A DNA stretch of 64,000 bases from Novipirellula caenicola (GTDB lineage: Bacteria > Planctomycetota > Planctomycetia > Pirellulales > Pirellulaceae). Made by a program: the position numbers and the translations under genes. The stretch lies in assembly GCF_039545035.1 (NCBI RefSeq), contig NZ_BAABRO010000002.1, forward strand, positions 1-64,000, in the 5' to 3' direction. Of the stretch, positions 47,367 to 56,932 are shown one piece after another (the stretch's first letter is position 1; every line of letters begins with the position of its first letter). Below the pieces are notes generated by a model. That model did not search any database, had not been told where the DNA came from, and was given only the letters and a program-made list of their open reading frames with translations.

Positions 47367-47549
47367 TTAGCCCTTCAGGCCTTCGCGCTCGATGATCACG
47401 TCAGCACCAGGCGTGAGCAGACGAAGTTTGCGAATCACTTCCGCTTTTTCCATCGTTCCCTTCTTAGCTCGGTCGAGCAAGTGACGGGTCTTTTTGCGAC
47501 GTTTACGAAGTCGACGGATCTCTCGGACGCGTTCAATACCAGATGGCAT
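47367..47549 (-). CDS. Small basic DUF6800-like protein
   Basis: 60 residues with a GGAG ribosome site eight bases before the ATG. Lys/Arg-rich coiled helix (ERVREIRRLRKRRKKTRHLL) and an ending TPGADVIIEREGLKG, the typical DUF6800 pattern of planctomycetes. Function unknown; the charge suggests a nucleic-acid or ribosome binder. Confidence 0.75.
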   Translation of the reverse strand: MPSGIERVREIRRLRKRRKKTRHLLDRAKKGTMEKAEVIRKLRLLTPGADVIIEREGLKG

Positions 47550-47744
47550 TCGGGGTACTCCAGCAATCAGTTAAGTGGGTTGGTTTTGTCGATTTAAGTT
47601 CGAAGTGGAGGATTTTAGCGTGCAATCCACGCCAAGGCGAGAGCGCTGCCTTTTTCCCGCCTGGATCGGCCCAAAACGGCCGCCGAGGATGGTGCCGCAG
47701 TGAAAACGCCCTATTGGCCAAGTCGTCGCTGCCGCCAACGATCC

Positions 47745-49217
47745 TTAGACCGATTGGGTGGCGAGATTCCCGCGAGCTCGATTTTCGATCCAGTAGACCG
47801 CCGCAAGCGTGACGCCGCTGACCAGACAAACCAGCACTGCGGACGAGACGACCGTGGTTCCAAACTGATGCAAAACAATGATCGCGGCGGTGAAGGCCAA
47901 CGTGTATGCCAAATCTTGCAGCGGAAATGACAATCGCGTCTTCCACAGCTTGCCCACGTTCCACAGATGCTCGGGGACGATCCCCAAGGTGTAGCCAACG
48001 ATAAACCCTTCGAGTCCAAATTGGGTAAATCCGATCAACGTACAGGGGATTGTGGCAATGAAACGTATCATTTTTCCGGTCGCCATCGACCGCACGTCGC
48101 CAACCGCCTTCAGCGTCTGCACGGCCAATCCCGAAACGACACTACCCCAGCCTGCGAAAACCATCCACTGACACAACCGTCCGGCGTCGGCGTATTGGGC
48201 GCCATACAATCGACCAAAGAAGATCGGCGCTACTGCGAACACGCCAACGTTCATGATCAAGCCAAACCCGAGCATCCGCCCACGAACCGGTGCAACTTCG
48301 GCTGCCAATTTTTCGGGAGTCTCACGCGCCGACCGCGCCAACAACGGAAACATCACGTAGTCGCCGATATGCGTGATCAACAGCACTGGCAACATCGCGA
48401 TGGTGGTCGCCAACGTGTACAAGCCAAGCGTTTCTAAACTGCCAATTCGCCCCAGCACCATGCGGTCGACCTGCATCGCGAAAAATGTCGCCGCCGTGCT
48501 GAGAAAAATCCATTTGCCAAAGTGAAACAAATCGCGAGCGAACTCGGGGTTCCATCCGAATCGATGACGTATTTCGCAGGGCAACAGATAGCTACTTAGC
48601 ATTCGACTCGCGGACGCCACCAACCCGCCGGCCACCAACGCCCACACCGTGGGGTAGAAATAAGCGATCACGCAAGTCACGACCGTCCCCAAAAATTGGC
48701 TGAGCACGTTGTAGGTGATCATTGCAGTCGGTTTGAGTCGCCGCTGAACGGTCATGATCCCCGTCGAAGCGAAACCTTCGATTGCCGCGGTGAATCCGAC
48801 GATCGGGATCAGGACGATGAGGATGGGTTCGCTATAGAATTTCGCGACCAGCGGTGCGGCCATCCAGCAACCAACCCAAATCGCGATCCCTCGAATCGCT
48901 TGAACAGTCCATGCGGTGCGTAGAAAATCGGGGTTGCTGCCCTTGGAATGTTGGACCACCGCAGGTGCGAGCCCTACATCCGAAAGTAGGGTCAGCCCCA
49001 TCACCGCAATCGTGACCAACGCCATCAATCCAAACACATCGGGCAACACCAACCGCGAAAGCACAAGGTTGCCGACCAGTTTCAATGCAAGACTGGCTCC
49101 AAACAATCCGACCGTGGTCAGCGATGCGAACGTCGCGGGGTTTCGCAAAGCGGGCCGCAGACGTTGTTGGATAAAGGGACGTAACACGATCGCATCGTCA
49201 ACCAAGCGTGAGTTCAC
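47745..49217 (-). CDS. Polysaccharide flippase (Wzx/MATE-like)
   Basis: 490 residues from a GTG, with 12 or more hydrophobic segments. The N-terminal pattern FGASLALKLVGNLVLSRLVL, PDVFGLMALVTIAVM and SDVGLAPAVVQ is typical of lipopolysaccharide/exopolysaccharide flippases (oligosaccharide flippase, PST family). It moves lipid-linked glycans across the inner membrane. No glycosyltransferases are next to it in this window, so the glycan is unknown. Confidence 0.88.
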   Translation of the reverse strand: MNSRLVDDAIVLRPFIQQRLRPALRNPATFASLTTVGLFGASLALKLVGNLVLSRLVLPDVFGLMALVTIAVMGLTLLSDVGLAPAVVQHSKGSNPDFLRTAWTVQAIRGIAIWVGCWMAAPLVAKFYSEPILIVLIPIVGFTAAIEGFASTGIMTVQRRLKPTAMITYNVLSQFLGTVVTCVIAYFYPTVWALVAGGLVASASRMLSSYLLPCEIRHRFGWNPEFARDLFHFGKWIFLSTAATFFAMQVDRMVLGRIGSLETLGLYTLATTIAMLPVLLITHIGDYVMFPLLARSARETPEKLAAEVAPVRGRMLGFGLIMNVGVFAVAPIFFGRLYGAQYADAGRLCQWMVFAGWGSVVSGLAVQTLKAVGDVRSMATGKMIRFIATIPCTLIGFTQFGLEGFIVGYTLGIVPEHLWNVGKLWKTRLSFPLQDLAYTLAFTAAIIVLHQFGTTVVSSAVLVCLVSGVTLAAVYWIENRARGNLATQSV

Positions 49218-49845
49218 TGCGGCCGCAGGTAGAAAGGGGGGCCACCGCAGTCATGAGCGTAATAACTCTATCGCAAACGTCCAGTCCTCGCGTGGCCCCA
49301 GATCCTGCCAGAATCGACACCGGCGAGCGAAACAGGAGGTTAAGGAAACTTCCCCAACCGCAGCAACGGACAATTGGGTGGCGGACGCTGTCATCCGCCT
49401 ACATCCAAAACATCGCCGAGCTCACTCGGTATCCGAGCCAAGGTCGCATCGGTCGTTATTTGGATCGAGGACGACCATCGCGAATCGTATTCGGATGCAA
49501 GCTTTGCATACTCGGTTGCAATAGGATTGCGATCTCGATGATTGCGATCTCGATGATTGCGATCTCGCTTTGGCGTCACGTTTGGATTACTGCGTCAAAC
49601 GACAAGTTAGCGGAAACCGAGCCATCGTGTGTGTCGTCCCCACGATGCTAGAGGTCTCGATCTCGGCGGCGTTTGCGATCGAGCGGCAAGAAAAAATCGA
49701 GTGCAACGAAAAAAATCGGGCGGCAAGAAAAACCTGCTGACGCGGACGTTACCAACCCAGCGAACAGATTCGGCACGTTATGCTGATTTCATCCTTCGCG
49801 TTGCAACTGAAATCTCCGTCGCTTTTACGTTGGGAGTGTACCTGA
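49218..49845. other. Intergenic region with 15-bp repeat
   Basis: Between divergent genes; it holds three perfect or near-perfect copies of GATTGCGATCTCGAT at 49525-49569. No credible gene. Confidence 0.4.
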
Positions 49846-50688
49846 ATGCGCCGTATCAAATGTCCCTGTGGAACCATGTTGTCGGTCAAAATGGATTCGG
49901 CCGAGATCGTGCAGTGTCCCAAATGCAGTAGGCAGCTTCGCTTGGCTAAGCCGTCGCCAAGCGAATCCACAGGTGCCAGCATCGCAGCTCAGCCGCGGCC
50001 GCGAACGATAAACACTCCACAGCCGTCGTCACCGTCACCTCGCGCCGCTACGGTGCAACCTCAAACGACATGGCCAGGCATGTTGAATGAATCCCGCCAG
50101 CGGTTCGGAAATGCGCCGAGGACGTTCAGCAACGAAGAGAAAGCTCACCTGCGCGTCAAATTTTCGTTTTTGACACGGCTACTCAGCTCTGCGGATAAGC
50201 TGTGCCAACCATTGGCTGCTCAAGAATCGGTTTTTCGCGACGGGGTGATCGTCTGGGGGCATCTGATCCAGGCCAACAATCAATTATTCCAACCGGGCAA
50301 AAGAGACCTCCCCGGCGAAATGGTCTACGCGTTAAATTCACCCAACATCATGCCGGAAGAACTTGGTCAGGTTGCTGCGGGACTCGGATCGCTCAAGGGC
50401 ACACGCCCCGCATCTCCCGCACTCGCTCCGATTGCGAACTACTTGACCGACGAATACATCCGCGTTTTTGGTCTGCCGGTTCCACAAGCGATTTCAGCGA
50501 AACCGTGCATGATATCCACGGTTTATTTTGTCCGCCATCATCTTCCCAATCAACTGATCAGCGATGGTTTGATGCCCTTAGTCGTGTCGCCCCGAGCCCC
50601 CCATTTCGCCTTCGTTTTGCCGGCACTGTATTGGCCCGAAATGCTGCTCCAGCATTGGCAAGCCGCGCGGCCGATGATTCGCAGCTAG
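49846..50688 (+). CDS. Hypothetical protein with N-terminal zinc ribbon
   Basis: 280 residues with TGGGAG before the ATG. A zinc ribbon (CPCG near the start and CPKCSRQLRL at 24-33) heads a Pro/Ser-rich linker (about 36-80), then a globular part of about 200 residues (MLNESRQRFGN, FLTRLLSSADKLCQ) with no recognised family. It is cytoplasmic, with no signal. No partners. Confidence 0.6.
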   Translation: MRRIKCPCGTMLSVKMDSAEIVQCPKCSRQLRLAKPSPSESTGASIAAQPRPRTINTPQPSSPSPRAATVQPQTTWPGMLNESRQRFGNAPRTFSNEEKAHLRVKFSFLTRLLSSADKLCQPLAAQESVFRDGVIVWGHLIQANNQLFQPGKRDLPGEMVYALNSPNIMPEELGQVAAGLGSLKGTRPASPALAPIANYLTDEYIRVFGLPVPQAISAKPCMISTVYFVRHHLPNQLISDGLMPLVVSPRAPHFAFVLPALYWPEMLLQHWQAARPMIRS

Positions 50689-50785
50689 CGAATTGAGTTG
50701 CAGCGGAGATCGCATTCGATTGGAACCCCAAAAAAGCCGCCAAGAGACTTGGCGACGTGGCGAGTGGTTGCGAATGCAAGACCGC

Positions 50786-50932
50786 CGAAACTTTTGACGG
50801 CTTGTTGATTTAGTGAAGTTTCATGCGGCAAGCGGTGTAGGATGGACGTCCTAGTCCGTCAATGGTGGATTCGACGGACTAGGAAGTCCATCGTACGACT
50901 AAATCAACAAGCCGTTGACGAGTTTCGCTACG
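50786..50932. repeat. Dispersed long palindrome, copy 3
   Basis: CGAAACTTTTGACGGCTTGT, GATGGACGTCCTAGTCCGTC, CGACGGACTAGGAAGTCCAT, CAACAAGCCGTTGACGAGTT. The closest copy in sequence and orientation to 23448-23593. It sits between the zinc-ribbon gene and the end of topA, plausibly at their convergent ends. Confidence 0.85.
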
Positions 50933-50956
50933 ACCAGGTGTGAGGCTCCGGCGCCG

Positions 50957-53680
50957 TTAGGCTTTCTTTTTGACGACGCCCTTCTTTTTGGCCGTCTTTT
51001 TAGCGGCCTTTTTCTTGGTCGTCTTCTTTTTGGCGGCCTTCTTTTTCGTTGCCCCCTTCTTCTTGCTGGCCTTCTTTTTCTTCTTGCTCGGCCCCTTCGC
51101 GGCGCGTTCAGCCAACAAGTCCAATGCGGCTTCGAAAGTCATTTCGGCTGCATCCATGCCCTTGCGTAGCGAGGCGTTGGTTTCGCCATCGGTGACGTAG
51201 GGCCCAAAGCGACCTTCAAGAATCTTGACCTCGCCTTCGGTGACCGGCGACGGTTTCTCGAACTTTTTGATCGGTTCTTTGGGTGCCGCACGACCACGCG
51301 TTTTGGGCTGTTTCAGCAGCGCAATCGCCTCTTCCAATGTGACCTCCAACGGAGACACTCCGGCAGGCAGCGAACGGGTGTCCTTTTCACACTTGATGTA
51401 CGGTCCATAGCGACCATCAAATGCTTGGATCGGAGCACCACTTTCCGGATGATCGCCCAGCGTTCGCGGCAAGGTCAACAGTTTGCACGCCATTTCGAGC
51501 GTCAAATCGGAAACCTCCATCCCCCTCAGCAGCGACTGATTGCGTTTCTCTTCGTCGTCGTTTTCGCCTAATTGGATGTAGGCGCCAAAGCGGCCCACTT
51601 TGACGTAGATTGGCTTGCCGGTTTCAGGGTGAATTCCGATCGGTTCGTCTTCGACTTGACTCTGTTCAAGTAGTTCGAGCGCTTTGGGCAGATCGATTTC
51701 GTCGGGCGCCAAACCATCGGGAATCGAACCACGACGCTCGCCCTGTTCGAGGAACGGACCGTACTTGCCGACACGAACGAACACCTCTTCACGATGCTCG
51801 CCTTCGGTGGGCGTGCCAAGTGAAAACATCGCGGTGACTCGTGGATCGATCTCTTCGACCTTTTCTTCGAGTCGTCTCTTCAATCCGATCGCTTGATGAT
51901 CTTCGGTCGCAGGGTTGTCGGTGTCGCCGAAATAGAAGCTTCGCAGGTACTCGAGCCGCTCGGCTTCTTTGCGGCTGATCGTGTCGAGAAAATCTTCCAT
52001 CTGGGCGGTGAATTCGTAATCCACCAACGCGCCAAAATGGGTTTCCAACAGGCGAATCACACTGAATGCGGTCCAGCTTGGGACCAACGCGTTGCCTTTT
52101 TTGTAGACGTAGTCCCGTTTTTGGATGGTGTCGATAATCGACGCAAACGTACTCGGTCGACCGATCCCTTTTTCTTCGAGCGTGCGAGTCAACGATGCTT
52201 CGCTGTACCGCGCCGGAGGCTGGGTCGTGTGGCTCTTTGCGTCCAAGTTGACGGCGTCGAGCCGGTCTTGCTCGGACAACGCGGGCAACAATCGTTCTTT
52301 GTTGGCCAATTCCGCTTCGGGGTCGTCACTGCCTTCGACATAGGCTCGCAAGAATCCTTCGAACAAGATGCTTGTCCCGCTAGCGGTAAAGGTCGCTCCG
52401 CCGCCTTCGATGGTCACACCGATGCGTTGTTTCTTGGCGTCCGCCATCTGGCAAGCAATCGTCCGCTTCCAAATCAATTCAAAGATGCGGAATTGGTCCG
52501 AATCGAGTTCGCCGCGAACCGCTTCGGGCAGCCGGAACGGGGTCCCCGCAGGACGAATCGCCTCGTGAGCCTCTTGTGCGTTTTTGACTTTGTTGGCATA
52601 CACCCGAACGCTGGGGTGCAAGAACGTATCGCCGTACTCGCTACGCACCAAGTTGCGTGATGCATCGATCGCTTCTTTGCTGAGCGTCGTGCTATCGGTT
52701 CGCATGTAAGTGATGTAACCGTTTTCGTACAACCGCTGAGCCGCCTGCATGGTCCGCCGCGCGGTAAAGCCCAACTTGCGGTTCGCTTCCTGCTGCAGCG
52801 TACTGGTGGTAAACGGTGCCTTGGGGCGTTCAGTGAACGGTTTGACTTCGACCTTGGTGACTTTGAAATCGACTCCGCGAAGCCGCTCGGCGAGCGCCGT
52901 GGCTTGCGTCTCGTCCATTTGCAGCAATTCTGGATTTTTTAGCTTGCCGTTTTCGGAGTCAAAATCTTTTCCGGTCGGAATTTTGCGGCCATCGACCGAG
53001 GCGAGCGTCGCATTGAACGATTCTTTGGACGCGGTGTCAAAGGTGGCTTCGAGGTCCCAGTAGGTCGAATCGACAAACGCGATCCGTTCGCGTTCGCGTT
53101 GGACGATCAAGCGAACCGCGACGCTCTGCACGCGACCGGCACTCAATCCGCGGCCCACTTTTTTCCAAAGCAACTGCGAAACGTCGTAACCGTATAAACG
53201 GTCCAAGATGCGGCGAGTTTCTTGCGCGTCGACCAATCCCCCGTCGATGTCACGAGGATTCTCGATCGCTTTTTGAATCGCATCCTTGGTGATCTCGTGA
53301 AAAACCAACCGATGGACAGGCACTTTCGGCTTGAGAATCTCGAAAAGATGCCAACTGATCGCTTCTCCTTCGCGGTCTTCGTCCGTCGCGAGATAGAGGT
53401 TGTCGGCGTCTTTTAGTGCGGCTTTCAGCTTGCTGACTTGCTTTTTTTTGTCATCGGGGACGATGTAGATCGGCTCGAAATCGTTCTCGGTGTTCACCCC
53501 CAGATAGGCCCAAGGCTCTTTTTTGTACTTTTCCGGCATCTCTTTGGCGCCGCCGGGCAGATCCCGAATGTGTCCAATACTTGCCTCGACTTGATAGCCT
53601 TTGCCCAAGTATTTCGAGATCGTGCGTGCTTTGGCTGGTGATTCGACGATCACCAAACTTTTGCCCGTGCTTTTAGCCAT
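50957..53680 (-). CDS. topA: DNA topoisomerase I (TopA)
   Basis: 907 residues from the ATG at 53680; an open run further upstream is not protein-like. Toprim: VIVESPAKARTI at the start, TDEDREGEA near 99-107. Active-site Tyr325 in GYITYMRTDST. The C-terminal third has four Topoisomerase C-terminal repeats (GRFGAYIQLG, GRYGPYIKC, GRFGPYVTDG and an earlier GKYGPFLEQG) instead of Cys zinc fingers, then a 40-residue Lys-rich tail (ASKKKGATKKKAAKKKTT). It relaxes negative supercoils. The Lys tail is a planctomycete-like trait. Divergent from the PpiD-like gene. Confidence 0.95.
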   Translation of the reverse strand: MAKSTGKSLVIVESPAKARTISKYLGKGYQVEASIGHIRDLPGGAKEMPEKYKKEPWAYLGVNTENDFEPIYIVPDDKKKQVSKLKAALKDADNLYLATDEDREGEAISWHLFEILKPKVPVHRLVFHEITKDAIQKAIENPRDIDGGLVDAQETRRILDRLYGYDVSQLLWKKVGRGLSAGRVQSVAVRLIVQRERERIAFVDSTYWDLEATFDTASKESFNATLASVDGRKIPTGKDFDSENGKLKNPELLQMDETQATALAERLRGVDFKVTKVEVKPFTERPKAPFTTSTLQQEANRKLGFTARRTMQAAQRLYENGYITYMRTDSTTLSKEAIDASRNLVRSEYGDTFLHPSVRVYANKVKNAQEAHEAIRPAGTPFRLPEAVRGELDSDQFRIFELIWKRTIACQMADAKKQRIGVTIEGGGATFTASGTSILFEGFLRAYVEGSDDPEAELANKERLLPALSEQDRLDAVNLDAKSHTTQPPARYSEASLTRTLEEKGIGRPSTFASIIDTIQKRDYVYKKGNALVPSWTAFSVIRLLETHFGALVDYEFTAQMEDFLDTISRKEAERLEYLRSFYFGDTDNPATEDHQAIGLKRRLEEKVEEIDPRVTAMFSLGTPTEGEHREEVFVRVGKYGPFLEQGERRGSIPDGLAPDEIDLPKALELLEQSQVEDEPIGIHPETGKPIYVKVGRFGAYIQLGENDDEEKRNQSLLRGMEVSDLTLEMACKLLTLPRTLGDHPESGAPIQAFDGRYGPYIKCEKDTRSLPAGVSPLEVTLEEAIALLKQPKTRGRAAPKEPIKKFEKPSPVTEGEVKILEGRFGPYVTDGETNASLRKGMDAAEMTFEAALDLLAERAAKGPSKKKKKASKKKGATKKKAAKKKTTKKKAAKKTAKKKGVVKKKA

Positions 53681-54048
53681 ACAAAAAAACGACGTGGTTA
53701 GGGTTAGACGAAATGGACCGAAAGTCAGTACAACAACACAGTACGCAAATAAACAGTACGCCATGGATGTGGATGCGATACTCGGCTTGACCCTCTAAAT
53801 TGAGGGGCGATACGCTTTGCATCTCGGTTGGCACACTTGGTCATGAGCAGTTGCTTCTGACAGAGAGTTGGTCGATCGCGGCTTGTTGTCAAGATCACTC
53901 CAACGACGATTGCGATAAATTTGTAATCATCGACCGAGCGATTTTTTTAGAAAATTTACGGAAAACCCCATCGGACATTCCCCCAAAGCACGGAAAAATC
54001 TTCCTGTTTTGCGTCCTCGCCAGAAAAAGAAGCCAGAAAGAGTCTGCT

Positions 54049-56691
54049 ATGAACAACAGTCCGTTCGAAATCTTTCGCAAGAACCTCAAGCCGATGATGG
54101 TCTTTCTGATCATGTTGGCGATGTTCTCGTTTGTCGTGCTGCCCGCACTCGATACTTACCTGCGTCAAAATACGGGAGGTGGGGGAGACGCGAAGCTAGC
54201 CAGTTTCGACGGAATCGAAATTTCGCAGAATCGCATTTCCTACATGACGCAAAACCACCATTCGACCGTGCGGTTTCTGCGTGAGTTAGCGGAAAAAACG
54301 ATTGCAGCGGGGGGATCCCCCAAAACCCCAGGGTTCCGCTACGACGACCAAAACAATCGCGTCGCGTCCATCGGGATCAGCGAAATGCCCAGCGAACAGC
54401 TGTCGCTGAAAACAATGCAATTCGCCTCGGAAGCCAATAAAGCCGGGTTCGAACTCGACGATGCAGCGATTGGCGCCTGGTTGAATCTGTTTGTTGACGA
54501 TCGTTTCACCGACAAACAGATCGACGCGTTGCTGATGGAAAGCACTCGTAACCAAATGGGACGCGTGCATCTGTACGAACAGCTCCGCAGCCACTTGTTG
54601 GCCGATTTGTATAACCGAGCGGGCTTTGCCGTGGTCGCGGCCGGCCAAATGCCGATCATGACACCCGCCGAAGAGTGGACCAACTTTCTGAAACTCAACC
54701 GCGAAGCGACCGCGACGGCCTATGGCATTCCTGTCGAATCCTTCGTCAGCAAGACCGATCCGAAACCGAGCGAATCGGCAATCAAGGCAATGTACGAGCG
54801 GGGCAAGGATCGCGACCCCAACGACCAGTCGCCAGAACCTGCGTTTCATCGTCAATACACCGCCGAATTTGAATACCTGGTCGCGGATCTGCAGTCATTC
54901 ATTGACGAGGAAGCGGTCAAATTCAGCGAAGAAGAACTACGTGCCGAATACGAGCGCCGACTCGCTGGCGGCGATTTCCAGTTGCCCGAAGATCCGGCGA
55001 CCCAAGCTGCCGACGACGCAGCAATGGCCGATGGGCTGGAAACCGAACTCGTCGAAACCGAGGTGATGGAAACCGAAACGGCCACTGAGTCGCCTGCAGA
55101 AGAATCGCCTAAAGAAGAATCGACAAGCGAACCAGAGCCAAAGGCAGAACAGCCCAAGGAAGAAAAACCAGCGGCCCAGACCGACGAAGAAGAGATGACG
55201 GCTGAGGAATCGGCTGAAACCGAGGAAGCAAAACCCGCTGACGAAGCGACAGAGGGTGACGCGAACGAGGACGACGCTAAACCCGAAGCGGAAACGGATG
55301 CGACGAGCGAATCGGCTGAGGACGAAAAACCTGCCAGCGAAGATGCCGAAGGTGAAGAGTCCAGCGACGAATCGGCGGACGATTCCGACAAGACCTCGCG
55401 CCGCAGCAAGTCCATGAACACCGACAACGGCATCCGTCTTGTCGCGTTCCAAGACACCAGCGACGAAGCGGAATCCGATGAACCGGAATCCGACAGCGAA
55501 CCTGCCAGCGAAGAGCCAGCCGAAAAGCCTGCTGACGAGAAAAAGCCCGACGAGAAGAAGGCTGACGAGAAAACCGAAGAGGCTGAAAAAGAAGACAAAG
55601 CGGCGGACGAAGCCAAGCCCGAAATGAACGAAGCCTCCGGCGAGGAAAAACCAGCTGACGAAAAGCCTGCTGATAAACCAAGCGAGCCTGAGACGAAGCA
55701 ACCGGAAACCGAATCGTTCGAGGCGGTCCGCGAAGAGATTGCCGATTCGTTGGCACGTCCAATCGCCGAAGAACGCATGGGCAAAGCGACAGCAGAAATG
55801 TTCTCGCAAATGCGACGCTACTTCAATCAGCACGCGATCTATAGTAGCGACGTCAAGAACGGGCTTGAGGTCGAAGAGCTTGCTCCGTTTGATTTGAAGA
55901 AGCTGGGCGAGAAATACGGATTCCGTTACCAAAAGATCGGTCCGTACACCGAGACGTCGATCCAGGCTGAACCGATCGCACAAACGGTCGAAGTCGGCAC
56001 GCAGCAAATGCGACGTGGCCCCGCCTTCACCACGTTCATGTACGGCGGCCAAACCCAAATGGGCGAGGTTCCTCGCCAGGTGCTTTACTCGCCACTTCGC
56101 ACGGTCGATGACCGTGGTGGTAAGACCTACATTTCGTGGAAGATCGACGAACGAAAAGCCTACACACCCAAGCTCGAAGAAGTCCGAGAGGAAGTGATTG
56201 CAGCCGTGCGATTGAGCGAAGCTCGCAAATTGGCGATGGACGCTGCAGCGGAACTTGCCGCCAAGGCGAACAAGAGCGGAGCTGAATTGACCGAACTCGT
56301 TCCCGAAGAAAACAAAGACGAAGTGAAAACCGGACTGGGCCCATTCAGCTGGCTCGATTCGTTTGGGTTCCAGGGTGCGTCAATTGGTAACGTTCCTGAA
56401 CTGAACTCGGTTGGCGAAGAATTCATGAAAGCCGTGTTCAATTCCGAAGTAGGCCAATACGCCGCGGCGATGAACATGCCCGAAAGCGTGGCGTACGTGG
56501 TCAAGCCAACCAACTTCCAACCCAGCATGGACGAGTTGAAGGTGTTGTTTCAAAACCCGCGTGATCGCATGATGGCGATGCTTGCCGGCGGAGGATCAAC
56601 GAACGATGTGATCCAAGGTTTCTACGAATCGGTCGACGAACGAACCGATTTCTCGTACGCTCGCGAAGAAGAATCCAACGACGATTACTAA
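54049..56691 (+). CDS. Membrane-anchored SurA/PpiD-like protein with acidic insert
   Basis: 880 residues from the ATG at 54049 (AGAG nearby); the frame stays open back to 53800. One N-terminal transmembrane anchor (about 16-34, MMVFLIMLAMFSFVVLPAL) and a SurA-N/PpiD-like helical region (about 45-260). A highly acidic Glu/Ala/Pro/Ser-rich tract spans about 320-560 with KPADE and EKPADE repeats, and a short basic break near 450. The C-terminal part (about 570-880) again resembles PpiD. I see no clear parvulin (PpiC) motif. It is probably a periplasmic chaperone for envelope or outer-membrane proteins. Confidence 0.75.
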   Translation: MNNSPFEIFRKNLKPMMVFLIMLAMFSFVVLPALDTYLRQNTGGGGDAKLASFDGIEISQNRISYMTQNHHSTVRFLRELAEKTIAAGGSPKTPGFRYDDQNNRVASIGISEMPSEQLSLKTMQFASEANKAGFELDDAAIGAWLNLFVDDRFTDKQIDALLMESTRNQMGRVHLYEQLRSHLLADLYNRAGFAVVAAGQMPIMTPAEEWTNFLKLNREATATAYGIPVESFVSKTDPKPSESAIKAMYERGKDRDPNDQSPEPAFHRQYTAEFEYLVADLQSFIDEEAVKFSEEELRAEYERRLAGGDFQLPEDPATQAADDAAMADGLETELVETEVMETETATESPAEESPKEESTSEPEPKAEQPKEEKPAAQTDEEEMTAEESAETEEAKPADEATEGDANEDDAKPEAETDATSESAEDEKPASEDAEGEESSDESADDSDKTSRRSKSMNTDNGIRLVAFQDTSDEAESDEPESDSEPASEEPAEKPADEKKPDEKKADEKTEEAEKEDKAADEAKPEMNEASGEEKPADEKPADKPSEPETKQPETESFEAVREEIADSLARPIAEERMGKATAEMFSQMRRYFNQHAIYSSDVKNGLEVEELAPFDLKKLGEKYGFRYQKIGPYTETSIQAEPIAQTVEVGTQQMRRGPAFTTFMYGGQTQMGEVPRQVLYSPLRTVDDRGGKTYISWKIDERKAYTPKLEEVREEVIAAVRLSEARKLAMDAAAELAAKANKSGAELTELVPEENKDEVKTGLGPFSWLDSFGFQGASIGNVPELNSVGEEFMKAVFNSEVGQYAAAMNMPESVAYVVKPTNFQPSMDELKVLFQNPRDRMMAMLAGGGSTNDVIQGFYESVDERTDFSYAREEESNDDY

Positions 56692-56736
56692 TTCGATCTC
56701 GACGATCCGTCGACGGATACGTTGAACTGTCAATCC

Positions 56737-56780
56737 AGAAACCCTTGTCGGTGCAATGCACCGGCGAGGGTTTCTTTTTT
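56737..56780 (+). terminator. Rho-independent terminator
   Basis: Stem AGAAACCCTTGTCGGTGCA pairing with TGCACCGGCGAGGGTTTCT (two mismatched pairs), followed by a T6 run at 56775-56780. It lies 46 bases after the stop of the PpiD-like gene. Confidence 0.88.
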
Positions 56781-56932
56781 GGTGTGCCATCAACCACCAG
56801 CATTGCGTGCTGTTCGCGAGTTGGCCCAGTGGTGTATAACAACCGTTGCGACGGTTTCCTTGGTGATACCGCGTCATGACCGTGTGAATTCAGAAGGCGG
56901 AATTCCAGTCCCCTAAGCTCAGGAGTTAGGCA

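Noticed and set aside
53800-54048. Longer N-terminus for the PpiD-like protein
   Set aside because: The extra 83 residues have no domain and would hide the membrane anchor typical of the family. The ATG at 54049 is preferred.
54852-56058. Long minus-strand frames rich in Ser/Ala or Phe/Arg
   Set aside because: They are the mirror of the acidic repeat tract of the PpiD-like gene.
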